Of a DNA stretch of 64,000 bases, positions 10,474 through 21,072 are shown piece by piece. Each line of letters starts with the position of its first letter. Positions within the stretch are counted from its first letter, which is position 1. The notes beneath the pieces were generated by a model. The model was given only the letters and a program-made list of their open reading frames with translations, did no database searches and was not told where the DNA came from. Both the position numbers and the translations under genes were made by a program. This stretch comes from Bedellia somnulentella. Its lineage: Eukaryota; Arthropoda; Insecta; Lepidoptera; Bedelliidae. The stretch spans positions 14,570,001-14,634,000 of the forward strand of contig OY755187.1 in assembly GCA_963576735.1 (NCBI GenBank), given 5' to 3'.

Positions 10474-11142
10474 TACATACATACTTATATTTCAAACTAA
10501 GAAACCTCCGTTTTTTCGAGTCGGTTAAAGAACTTTTAACCCATCTTCTAAATGTGACGAATACTTTTCTGAAAACCGCATCCAAATAGCTTAAGCCAAA
10601 CGTGAGATAATCGCGGACCAACACACATACATACAGGTCAAACACAGAACCTCCTTTCTTTTTTTGGTCGGTTAAGGCACTAAAACCTTCTCCTAAATGT
10701 GACGAATACTTTTCTGAAAACCGCATCCAAATAGCTTAAGCCAAACGTGAGATAATCGCGGACCAACACACATGCATACAGGTTAAACACAGAACCTCCT
10801 TTCTTTTTTTGGTCGGTTAAGGCACTAAAACCTTCTCCTAAACGTAACGAATACTTTTCTGAAAACCGCATCCAAATAGCTTAAGCCAAACGTGAGATAA
10901 TCGCGGACCAACAGACATACATACAGGTCAAACACAGAACCTCCTTTCTTTTTTTGGTCGGTTAAGGCACTAAAACCTTCTCCTAAATGTAACGAATACT
11001 GTCCTGAAAACCGCATCCAAATAGCTTAAGCCAAACTCGAGATAATCGCGGACAATTATACATACATACATACATACATACATACATACATACAAACAAT
11101 CGAACTGAGAACCTCCTTTTTTGAAGTCGGTTAAAAACAAAC
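10474..11142. repeat. 145-bp tandem array, about 4.5 units
   Basis: Units start near 10474, 10625, 10770, 10915 and 11060. The three central spacings are exactly 145 bp. Each holds ACATACATACAGG, AGAACCTCCTTT, a GGTCGGTTAA box and ACTTTTCTGAAAACCGCATC. The array ends at TTTTTTGAAGTCGGTTAAAA, the terminus of a common lepidopteran element also seen at 51850, so it looks like terminal duplication of that element. Overlapping frames repeat at the same 145-bp period and are not genes. The last unit has an expanded CATA microsatellite. Confidence 0.85.
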
Positions 11143-11441
11143 TGAAATATCTTATTCCATATCGTATGGTCACCATTAAGATCTAAAATGTGTCTTATTT
11201 ATTATGCTATTACATTAAAGATTTTTTAAGACCAACTTTAAGCTGTCCTGAAATCTATCCTGGAATGCAATCGGTACCAGCTGAACTGGCGATTACCGTT
11301 TCATTCATTTTATCGAAACATCAAAAAATCTAAGTATGTTGAGTTTCCTGAAAAATATGTAAAACATAGGTATGATAACTTATTAAAGATGAATTAACGG
11401 TGACATTCAAATCATCACCATATCAAACTAAATTATTGTAT
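11143..11441. other. Unique spacer
   Basis: No gene or repeat recognised between the tandem array and the RTE-like element. Confidence 0.4.
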
Positions 11442-12251
11442 ACTAGTGGATCGTCCCAGCTTCGCACGGGTAGCGTTGTTTTTTTAAATATCTGAGGTTT
11501 CTTTCTCCAGTCACTGCTCTAGCATTGTGAAATTCAGCGCAATGTTTTCAATTTATTAAATTTATAGCACTCCCTAAACAGTGTAGTTTATAATGCGCTT
11601 TAATGAACGGTTCAGTATTTCCGTTTAATAGCAAATTTTGGAATAAAACGCTATGAAGTATTTATAACAATCTAAAAAATAAATCATTACGTGTTGTATG
11701 ATGCAACTACTGGCGCCATCTAGTATGTTATATGTAAATTAGTAACGATTCGGTTTTGGTCACGGGCGCGATGGCTTATTTTATGTATAATTTCGGTGTT
11801 TCTCTACCAATTTCTATGATTCTTTTTTTACTGAATAGGTAATAATGTTACCTTTTTTAAATTAGGGATGAGTGAGAGGTTTACAAACGTAAGAGTAAAC
11901 AAATATAATCAGAATGTTCCGAACTGCTAAGCTATCAGGAATTACACGTGTTATTGTGAGTCAACCGTAAAAGATAGACATAAACTGTAGAGAATTTATT
12001 TTAGATAATTTTGTGAAGAATATTTCCGTTATACATGATTTCTATGTAAATTTAACCATTAAGGCTGCACATGCGACGGAAGCTTAAAAAATGGAGTAAC
12101 TTCTCCCGTTTTCCCAAAATTTGCCAAAATTCCCCTTTACTACTCTGCTGGAAAGTATACAAAAACCTGCTTAGGTGTGTGAAGAATAATTGAACCAAGT
12201 TTCGTTAAAATCCGTCGAGTAGTTTTTGTTTCCATAAGGAACATACAAACC

Positions 12252-12285
<34 letters not shown>

Positions 12286-12406
12286 AATTTTACTGATTGC
12301 ATTTTTGGCATCAGTATCGATCCCTAATCACCACCTGATAGTTATTTTGAAAATATATTTCATGTACAGAATTGACCTCTCTACAGATTTATTATAAGTA
12401 TAGATT
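11442..12406 (+). mobile_element. RTE-like non-autonomous element
   Basis: It starts ACTAGTGGATCGTCCCAGC and GCTTCGCACGGGTAGCG, a recognisable lepidopteran 5' end. It proceeds to AAAATCCGTCGAGTAGTTTT, then a GACA microsatellite at 12251-12283, and ends near ATTATAAGTATAGAT. There is no long open frame. The family name is from memory. Confidence 0.6.
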
Positions 12407-13239
12407 TCAAGAACTCAACAATAAGTGGTAAACATGCAACTAAAAAACCTTTCACAGTTAAAATAGTGCCATAATTCATTTACATCTTTCTTCAATTAGA
12501 ACTGAGTCAAAACATCTGCATTCTTGTACCAACTTATCATTTGAAACACGACAGTCCGTACTTTCTATTCAAATATTAATGTAATCTAAACACTCTCCAT
12601 GGAATGCCAAACGCTCCGAGGAATAATGATTTTTTTTCCAACCTGCTCGAGGAAAAAAAACTAATAAGTGGACGATACTTGGCTGTATGATCGATAGCCT
12701 TAGCCCGGCGGGGGCGGGCCGGGCCATTAAAAAACAATAAGCCATGGGCGGCCGACTGTCCGCCACAATTTGTATGCGTGTACGCAAGGCTTTATAATAT
12801 CAAAACTTTAAAACTTTACACATTCAAAAACTACTCTTATTGTTTACGCAATAAAGAGAATAATGGCAACAAATACTTTTTTTGATGTTTTGGTGAATTG
12901 TTGTGCTGGCGATGTGTAGTGATGGTATAATTGTTAATTTGTTTTTAATTGACAGGGAAACATGTCGTTGATGAGTTGACTGATAGGTCGGTAGTGGTTG
13001 TATTGTAGGTTTGGCGCTACCAGGCTCTCAAACTATTAAAAGAAGTTGTAAATGAACTAATACACTTTTTTTTTAATAGGGCTATTCTGTATTTATAAAA
13101 GCCAACAAGTCGATGACATGCTTTCTATTGTTTTTAATAAAAGCTTGATAATTTATCATACCTTGTAATATGGTTATTTTTGTTAATGGTAGAGATAGTA
13201 AGATAATCATGAAGAGAGGTGGCGTTTTTTCAAATACAT
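12407..13239. other. Unique stretch with a GC-rich island
   Basis: A GC-rich block at 12700-12765 (GCCCGGCGGGGGCGGGCCGG) stands out from AT-rich flanks and could be regulatory. A - strand CCTGGTA heptamer is at 13018-13024. No gene is seen. Confidence 0.45.
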
Positions 13240-13243
13240 AATT

Positions 13244-13490
13244 TACATACATATACTCACGGCCATGAACTCCATAAAGGGGTAGCCAGAGTTTAAGAGC
13301 TAGAAACTCCTCAGCCATATTTGGAAGTTGATAGGGGAGAAGATGGTAGAAATAAAGTATCGTTGTTGATGGGTCTCTAACCGCATCGCCCAAAGACTAC
13401 TTAAAAAGCCCCATTCACTTAGTCGCCTCTTACGACACCTGTGGGTTGGAAGGGGTAGTGACATTCTAAGCCAGCACTTTTGCCCTAATT
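13244..13490 (-). mobile_element. SINE-A copy
   Basis: Near full-length, with the CATAC tail on the left and the head near CTAAGCCAGCACTT on the right. It belongs to the variant that reads GTTGATAGGGGAGAAGATGG, shared with 15288-15534 and 62620-62860. No clean target duplication was found. Confidence 0.8.
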
Positions 13491-13620
13491 CTAGTTCAGT
13501 AGCCCTTGATGAAATTAGTCGACAATCAGACAATGTTTTTAATAAATTAAATGCACATAATTTATATGTGTTAAATAAAAAGCAGTTTTAATTTTACATT
13601 TAGACACTCTATTTTTATTT
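13491..13620. other. Unique spacer before recursive site 1
   Basis: AT-rich sequence with no gene; its last part leads into the pyrimidine-rich tract of the splice site. Confidence 0.4.
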
Positions 13621-13695
13621 CTCTGTTTGATGTTCTTTTTTTGGTTTCAGGTAAGTCCCCTAATATTTTCCATCAGTTGTATTTTAAAGGTAAGT
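13621..13695 (+). promoter_or_regulatory. Candidate recursive splice site 1 with recursive-splice exon
   Basis: The pyrimidine-rich run TTCTTTTTTTGGTTTCAG abuts GTAAGT at 13650/13651, so an acceptor and a consensus donor are fused with no exon between. This is the ratchet-point arrangement of recursive splicing known from long Drosophila introns. A second donor, AAAG|GTAAGT, follows at 13689/13690. It would define a 39-nt recursive exon at 13651-13689, normally skipped after use of the first donor. Both lie on the + strand, implying a host transcript in that direction. No flanking coding exon is visible, so function is inferred. Confidence 0.6.
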
Positions 13696-14171
13696 TTATC
13701 CTCTGCTCTTCAGGAACGCCATAAATAAAATTGGTTTAATTTTTATGGGTTTTGAAAGGCATAGAATACTGTGCAGTAAATGCTTGTCAGGTGAAGCAAG
13801 TGTAATTGAATAGGTCGTGTTGTGGGGTAGGTGATTGTACAGTATAATTTACAACGCTATGACGAGTGTAAACACAAGGTCCGGGGGCTATGATTACTCT
13901 CAACTCGATACTGTTAAGGCGAATTGCATTTCTGTTATATTTGAATTTTAGATAGTAGATTATTACACTGGTCGAAATTATATTTTCGAGGAGGTTTGAG
14001 GTGAAACTATAAATATTGTTGTAAATAAACGATGAAATCTTCAGTGCTCAAAATGGTTGGAGATAAGAATCAGGCAACACTGAAATTGTCATTGAACTTG
14101 CTTTAGTATAATTTCATAAACAAAAAGTAAGGAGTTGTTTACCAGTGTTTCTTTTTAAATTTATATAACTT
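13696..14171. other. Unique stretch, no gene seen
   Basis: AT-rich sequence with no recognisable repeat. A small GC-richer patch (GGTCCGGGGGCTATG) is at about 13879-13893. Confidence 0.4.
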
Positions 14172-14265
14172 TTGATTATTTCTCAACTAACTCTCAACTT
14201 CCAAAATTGTCTGAGAAATTTCTTATTCCGAAGATTTTGGGTACCCCTTTTTAAAATGTATAGCA
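14172..14265 (+). mobile_element. SINE-A internal fragment
   Basis: About 90 bp resembling the 3' half of SINE-A (CTCAACTTCCAAAATTGTCT and GGGTACCCCTTTTTAAAAT). Both ends are lost. Confidence 0.6.
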
Positions 14266-15286
14266 TAAATTTTAATAAGTATTTAATGTGTTTTTCAAGT
14301 GATATGAATCCACAACTAAACACTCGCCTTAGCAGATATTTTCGCTTATGTTATACATTCATATAAATTTTATGACTGTAATTCGAATTGGAGATAGTGT
14401 TTTACTGTCATTACAGCTGCGAGAACACAAGAATCATTGGTGATGATTATCCAAAAACGTTAACCGTGACTTCAAAATAAAAATGCGAATATTGTAAAAT
14501 ATTAAAAAAGAAACATAGGCTCTAATTCTTAATTTGGTCAGAAACAACACTGGCTATGACTGACTATCAGTCTTTACTTGTAAGTATGTTATTAGGTTAA
14601 TCCAATTAAAGGTTTACCTCGTACAAAGTAATCCACCTTAACAAGTGGATTCGCTACTGGGCCCACTTGTGTGGTCCCGCGTCACACCAAATGATGGCCA
14701 TTTAGATAATCGATATCCGTCATCTACACCGTCGCGCTGGTGCCCTGGTGTTTTATATGAAGGTTGTTGCACAATAATTGCACTCTTTACTTTGTTTTCA
14801 CGGAGTTGTTTAGTAGTAGTCTCTGCCAACCTCAATGGGAACAAATGGTGTTACTATATGTACTAATCATTAGTACTAAGTAACTAATGGGTTTCTTCAG
14901 TACTAAGTAGGGATCGATATTTTCTGCTACCCCGATGGAAACTAATGGCTTGAGTAAACGTATTGTTTAACTTTTACAGTAGTGGTAGGAAACTTTTAAC
15001 CAAATGCATAGTAAAATTATTAAGATGTTAAGTATGACAATTTGAATGTATATATCTGGACCTAAAAGAACCAATATACGTGACTATTACACTAATAGCT
15101 AATATGTTCTCAATGACAAGCGCTGTTCATTTCCCCGTAAAATAATTAATTTTGCTAAAAGTAATGCGCTAACGTGTAAAACTAAGTGATCCTGTTGCGG
15201 CCACTTCGTGATCTAGGCCTCTAAAGTGGTTGTATGATTATGAAACCATAGGGATCCTCTTGTTAATATTTGAAGAAAAAGGACAT
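14266..15286. other. Mostly unique, two slivers of LINE-D 3' end
   Basis: TCTGCCAACCTCAATGGGAA (from about 14821) and TCTGCTACCCCGATGGAAAC (from about 14918) both match the LINE-D 3' end that reads TCTGCCTACCCCATTG in the better copies. The frames open on both strands around 14640-14860 match nothing I know. Confidence 0.45.
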
Positions 15287-15287
15287 A

Positions 15288-15534
15288 TACATACATACAT
15301 ACATATACTCACGTCCATAAATCCGTAAAAAGAGGAAGCTAGAGCTTCAGAGCTGGAAACTCCTCAGCTACATTTGGAAGTTGATAGGGGAGATGATGTT
15401 AGGAATAAAGTATCGTTGGTGATGGGTCCGCATCGCTCAAAAACCACTTTAAAAAGCCCCACACCCTAAGTCGCCTCTTACGACACCCGTGGGTAGAAAG
15501 GGTTAGTGACATTCTAAGCCGGCACTTCACGGCG
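15288..15534 (-). mobile_element. SINE-A copy
   Basis: Near full-length, tail left and head right. An imperfect duplication flanks it (GAAGAAAAAGGACAT left, GAAAGAAAAGGAAAT right). Confidence 0.8.
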
Positions 15535-17317
15535 AAAGAAAAGGAAATATCTTTATTTTTAAAGCACCTAATAAGAGCTTAGTGAGAAAGATGGCGAAAT
15601 TTATTTTACCATTATTTCTAGATTATGTCCCGTAAATTTAATGAATTATACTATTCAATGATTTGAACAGACCGTTATTTGCGATTGCGATTATACCGTC
15701 TTGAACCAATAAACTATAAAGAACAATTATCTTGAAACCAATTTATTTGACTCGTTGCCCCATCCTTATTACTATGGCGCCATGGGTTCCTATGGAGTGC
15801 ACGCTGTATGAGTTATTTCGTGTTATAGTGTATAAAATGCATGCAAGCTGCGTATTAGCGCCGCATAACCCTTCAGCGCTTGTTGTCTTTTTGGACCACA
15901 CTAATTGTAGGGTTCTCAACGCCTCGTCGAGAAAATATCTCGTTACTAGGGTTAACATCTTACAGTTTTTTTTATAATCTAACTTAAATATATAATTATA
16001 TTAACAGTTATAAGTGCTTAAATGTTAAATATTAGAAGACCAACCCACTTAGAGTAATCATGACCTACGACCACAAATAACAAGGTGTCAAAATCAATAA
16101 ACAACTAAAACACACAAATCAAAACAAACATTGGTAACCAATAATTATTGAAAATTTTATGTCGGGGCAACACCGGGCCTCTTGACCGCTCCAAGTTGGT
16201 ACCTGTAATCATTCGTATTGTTAAGGGGATAAAGCTGAAATTTATAACTTAAAATATAGTTGTATATTGGTTTGATAGCGCGATATACGGGGTGGAGCGG
16301 GTTGGCTTGGTAATTTGACGTCGTCGTGTGTGGCGGCCCTAACTCTCGCGGCCCCGCCCCCGCCGCCCCGCGCCGTGCAAATTGAAAAATAAACATTTTG
16401 AATGATCTCGGCGCTTGATGGGAAAATGATCCGTTGACGGGTTAAAAGGTTGTTGACTTTAAGTAAATTGTTTTCGCGTTTACCGTAACGGGTTGATGGG
16501 TTAAATTGCGGAGATGAGCGGACGGACGGACGCGGCTCCTCGTATAGCCCATTTGTTATTGAATAGTTGGGCCACTTATTTTGCTGCTTCCTGAGTACTG
16601 TATTAATTTTGTGAGATTGTGATTAAGTTGAAGTTTGCATTCACGTACACAAATATTGGTTTAATGGCTCTGAGTTATATCTAGTTTGCATGATTATATT
16701 TATGAAAATGTAATAGACAGTGGTAAGTAATTTTAAAATTTTCTATTTGAACTTAAAATCCACAAGATGACAGAGCATGACCTTGGCTTTGAACCCGTTT
16801 AGAATCGGATTCATGAATTAATTTGAATTTAAGTGTGAGCTACCTTTTCAATTGCTTCTTGTACCCTTAGCTATGTTTTCCTCAGTCCTGACAAAATGTC
16901 AAAATCTTATAACATGAAATAAAGTTTAAACTTATTATAAACAAGTACTTACTTATTAGCCAAGAACTTACTTAATTAAAATACATGAAACATTGATGCA
17001 ATAAAAATTGAGTAGCATAGAAAAACTATCAATATGTGTAGATCATAGTCAATGAATATTATGTTTGATTGAGCTTGACAAAGCATAATTTGATCTTACA
17101 ACCATTATTCTTAAAAAATGGTTTCCATAATTTCTAGATTACTTATACTACTAAGCATCAGGTAACAGATTTGTTACTTTGTGTTTCAGAGTTTCAGAAT
17201 TAGAAATCTACAGCCTCTCTTGCCACTTAATGTAAGTTATAATAACAATAGGAAAAATATATTTACTGTTTCTACGTTCTACTGATGTAGCTATCCTTTG
17301 ACCAAATATACATATAA
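15535..17317. other. Unique stretch with two compositional islands
   Basis: At 15732-15977 both strands are open for over 70 codons in a block of mixed composition containing GCGCCGCATAACCC; I recognise no protein. At 16310-16420 a GC-rich island (GGCCCCGCCCCCGCCGCC) is followed by repeated GGGTTAAA and GGGTTGATGG motifs to about 16505. Nothing else stands out. Confidence 0.4.
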
Positions 17318-17319
17318 CA

Positions 17320-17440
17320 TATTTTACATATACTCACGCCATTTGTTCCCATTGGGGTTGGCAGAGACTATATATCGACGTACGATCCGGGATAATCTCT
17401 AGAGGTGTTTCATTCATCACCCTTCGTACAAGCTCTATTA
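17320..17440 (-). mobile_element. LINE-D 3' end fragment
   Basis: CATATACTCACGCCATTTG, then GGCAGAGACTA, matches the 3' end and last codons of the LINE at 45674-46076. Only about 120 decayed bases remain. Confidence 0.65.
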
Positions 17441-17850
17441 GTCCAAGTAAATAAAATAGGCAGTTAATACAAATTAAACACCACATAATAACATTTAAAA
17501 AAAAAGGGGCAGGTCGCAGGAGTGCGGCCCGCCTAATCGTCTAAACAAACAATCGTCGGCCGCGAGCGACCGAATTAATTACACGTTTGTGTCGTGCGCT
17601 CGCTGCGGCCGCGATAAAAAAGCGGCAATGGATACCGAAGCAGACGATAAATCCTGCCTCGTCGAGCGAATATCCACAGCCGCGGGCGAGGCGACCTCTG
17701 GCTTTCTATTCCACCAATGTTTAACGAACGTTTTGAGAATTTAAGACGAGCCAGCGAGCTCGACTTGTGGTAGTACCCCCTTTATCGGGTGTAGCAATGT
17801 TTTTTTTTTGTTGTGTTTGATTGGTCGCTATTACAATATCTGGTTTGCAA
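17441..17850. other. Unique stretch with a strong GC-rich island
   Basis: The block 17510-17710 is GC-rich and rich in CGG/GCG words (GCTGCGGCCGCGATAAAAAA) with an embedded ATTAATTA. It has no long frame and resembles no repeat here, making it a candidate enhancer or conserved non-coding element. Confidence 0.4.
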
Positions 17851-17861
17851 GTTATTAATAT

Positions 17862-18780
17862 AACATAAACATATAAACATAAACGTTCACGCCGAATATC
17901 CCCGAAAAGGTTGGCAGAGGTACTAATACTTCTGAAAATCACGTGACTTTGTCACCTGGTGTTCAGAGTACCCACGTTTTGCATGGACAGTGTACTCACG
18001 TGATAGAGGGCAGGCCTATCGCCGTTTTGTACGAATACACTGTCACATGACTAAGTACAACTCAGCCATGTTGTATAATTTGTATATCAATCTTATATAT
18101 ATGTAATGTATGTAGCTATTTACATTTTCCGTATCTTTTCATTTATATTTTATGTAATATTTGTACTCATGTTTATGTACAAATATGTGTATATGTTTGA
18201 TTATATATATTTATAAGTCTATATGTTTTAGTATCGTACGTATACTCTGGGGAAATAAGTGACATTTGGTGCTTGGTTGGTTGCTGACAAATTATTGTTT
18301 TTCTTTACTTTTGTTTTAAATTCTTTACTTTTGTTGTTAAGTTTCTGTTTTAGCAATTGTTTGTATATTAGATTAAGTATTTTTAATTAGTTAGTTAGTT
18401 TTACTTAAGTTAGGTTATAGTATAAATATAAAATTCTGGGCGCCAACTGAAAACCAGCGTATGGGAGATTCATCAGCCTGGCTGCTTGTTTCTTCCATAC
18501 ACATGCTGAGTTGGAGCCTATTTGGTACAAATCTTGTCATTTTCCGCTTGTTAATTTTTAAATTGTGTGTTGTAAAAAATTTGTTCCAAATAAACAATTT
18601 TTCTTCTTTCTTCTTCTTCCATGTGGGTTTCCTCACGATGTTTTCCCTCACCGTTAACAACCATGATAAATTAACCACACATATGTCTTTAGAAAAGACA
18701 AATTGGTGTAAGCCCGACCCAGGATTTGAACACTAGTCGTTTGCACGATAACCGAGTGTTCTACCCACTGGGCTATCACG
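17862..18780 (-). mobile_element. Full-length SINE-B split by a nested LTR-like insertion
   Basis: The 11-bp target duplication GTTATTAATAT is at 17851-17861 and 18781-18791. Removing the insert at 18072-18618 and its 6-bp duplication leaves exactly 366 bp, the same length as the copy at 57333-57698. The tRNA-like head is at the right end, where GGGCTATCACG is the reverse of CGTGATAGCCC. The insert broke the SINE between its CTCAGCCATG and TGGGTTTCC blocks. Confidence 0.9.
18072..18618 (+). mobile_element. Probable solo LTR (547 bp) nested in SINE-B
   Basis: The insert is flanked by a 6-bp duplication CCATGT (18066-18071 and 18619-18624) and starts TGT. It has a TATAAATATA box at 18421-18430 and an AATAAA signal at 18589, then a T/C-rich end. 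That is the promoter-then-polyadenylation order of an LTR, with about 350 bp of U3. No retrotransposon body flanks it, so a solo LTR formed by recombination is the simplest reading. It does not end in a clean CA unless boundaries shift by the microhomology, so a retroposed transcript remains possible. Two open frames spanning its right edge are artefacts. Confidence 0.55.
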
Positions 18781-18791
18781 GTTATTAATAT

Positions 18792-19016
18792 GTAAGTAAT
18801 AAAAACGTTAAAAATAACAAGTATTTACACATTTAATTTGCTTCTATTAAGATTTTTTTTCCGTATAAAATTGCATCGTTAGTCAATTACTGATGTATAT
18901 TCATATTAATGTTTCTTATAAAGAACGTTACATTTTTCGTCTCCATGCGACAACGATCTTGATTCTTTATAAAATCATAGCTAAACCTATACATCTATTG
19001 ACGTATTTTGGTAAGT
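18792..19016. other. Unique spacer
   Basis: AT-rich sequence with nothing recognised. Confidence 0.4.
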
Positions 19017-19027
19017 GTATCAAGAAT

Positions 19028-19290
19028 GATGTGCCGTGTAGTGTCGGCTTAGAATAACACTACCCCATTTCTACCCGTGGGTGTACGTAAGAGGCGACTA
19101 ACGGTATTGGGGCTTTTAAGGGATTTTTGGGCGATGCGGTTGGAGACCCATCACCAAAAACCTTTATTTCACCATCTTTTCCCATGCAACTTCCAAAAGT
19201 GGCTGAGGAATTTATAATTCCTTGGCTCTGGCTACTCCTTCTAGGGAATTACAGCCGTGAGTATATGTAAGTATGTATGTATGTATGTAT
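19028..19290 (+). mobile_element. SINE-A copy with exact target duplication
   Basis: GTATCAAGAAT duplicates at 19017-19027 and 19291-19301. A full-length 263-bp copy with an intact head (GCCGTGTAGTGTCGGC) and GTAT-repeat tail. Confidence 0.9.
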
Positions 19291-19301
19291 GTATCAAGAA
19301 T

Positions 19302-20517
19302 AGGTCTCTTATTATTATTGGAAAGTTTGAAATAGTTATGTAACTCACATATTTAAATACGGTCCATTCTCACAGGAGAATTTAATCACTTAATTTATAT
19401 GCACTCTTATCGTAACGTGTCGCCCTGGTATCAAGGGTTAAAAGCTGCTAAAAGCCTCCTTAATGCAGATTCTCTGTGAAATATTTACGATGTCAGTTTG
19501 AGAAATAAGCTTAAGCGCAAAAAAGGCAAATATGTAAAACGGACTATGAATAAAGGTCAATTATTTTTGTTATCTTTGAGGACAACTCTAATATACATCT
19601 TTATGTATTTTTGCAACCTGTTACCATGGTCGAGTCTCATAATGTTACGCAGAACAATCACATATATAATTTTACACAATGCAACAAATATTGAGCAAAG
19701 CATATTTTCTCAAAATTTTTCATAGTTTCTCAATCAAATCTAATAAATAATCATATAGAAGCTAGTTAACTTTAAATTTAAAACTCATGGAAAGTCATAC
19801 ATAACGAATATTTCTTCTAATTCGAGTTTATTGTCTAATTAATGAGGGGCACCGAATCCAAAAGGCTTTAGTATTACTTACGCTTGTAAGATTTCATAAT
19901 TAAAAATGTTTATAGATACTTCACAAGTAGTAAGTCATCAACGTGTAAAGAAAGCTTTTTATCACGACTATAATAAATAATATGTCATTCCTTGTGAAAA
20001 TGATATGCTCAATTGGACTAAAACAAAAGTCCTATATCAAGTTCCCCTTATGAGGCGCATGTAAATGTTGTTTTTATATGAAAAGGTGGTACAATGGCGT
20101 TTTTTTAATGTCACTCGTCAGAACAAGGCTTGATTGACTACTTCCTTTATGGTAACGGACTTTTTGATTTATCAAAGTACGCTTTCTATTGTTTTATGTT
20201 GTCCTGGTACAGCTGGGAAATTAGGTTTCGTTAAATAAAACTTAATATGTTTTATTTTTACACTATTTAATTTGTTTAAATTTTATTTCTACAGTTAAGC
20301 TACTCAAAAAAAAATGGAAAATAAACTAGGATAATTAAAAAAAGCATAAGCTCGTTTGTTAGCTCTCTGTAGACAACGTATTAATTTAAAATCGCCTGAA
20401 ACCCTAGCTACCTCTTACGACTCCATCAGGAGGAGGTCCTTAGAAAATCAATGTTTTATGGTTATTTCCAATTTGAATAATCAGAAATTATATTGGCAAA
20501 AGGTATAATTTTAAAAT
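19302..20517. other. Unique AT-rich stretch
   Basis: No gene is recognised. + strand CCTGGTA heptamers are at 19424 and 20203. A vague SINE-A-like sliver (CCTCTTACGACTCCATCAGG) sits near 20411. The open frame at 19498-19725 has no motif. Confidence 0.4.
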
Positions 20518-20638
20518 ATAAACATAACATAACATATAACATAAACATAAACGTTCACGCCGAATATCCCCGAAGGGGTTGGCAGAGGTACTAATACTTC
20601 TGAACATCACGTGACTTTGTACCTGGTCAAAATATAAA
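20518..20638 (-). mobile_element. SINE-B 3'-end fragment
   Basis: Holds the tail with expanded ATAAC/AAACATA repeats and the GAATATCCCCGAAGGGGTTGG block, then breaks off after CACGTGACTTTGTACCTGGTC. About two thirds of the element is missing. Confidence 0.8.
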
Positions 20639-20939
20639 CATACAATAGATAAATTAATCAAGTAGTTTATCTTGCTTATATCTGAGTCTTTTCTTCTTAT
20701 TTTTAAAATAAGACGTGCCACAGTGAATGTCACCAAACTCCTCCGAAACGACATACGCATTCGGTAGGTCTGAGAATAGGTTTATACCGAATTTCTATAC
20801 TCCTATAATATAATTTTGTTGATAGACTAGAAATTCCCTACAAATAATTTAAATGGCAAAACAACTTTGTCGGATCAGCTAGTTTTGTTCACAGTGACAT
20901 CAACGAATTAATTTATAAATACGTAGACTCAGCTTTTTC

Positions 20940-21028
20940 GGTAATAAATTGCTGTGGCATACGACAAACAAACAGATAGACAGACATGGGTTTTACTTTT
21001 CGCTATGCGGCTGCGGAACCCTAAAAAT
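20940..21028 (+). repeat. End fragment of an interspersed repeat with CGGAACCCTAAAAA terminus
   Basis: ATAGACAGACATGGG, then GGCTGCGGAACCCTAAAAAT, is the conserved terminus found in the opposite orientation at 22282 and again at 28557. Only about 90 bp is present. Confidence 0.55.
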
Positions 21029-21072
21029 GATAGAGTTTAATCTACTAAAATGCATATATTTTGAGATTGGTA

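Noticed and set aside
10436..11176. Four overlapping frames with SEKYSxHLGEGFSALTDQ
   Set aside because: They recur with the 145-bp array period and have no start context or domain.
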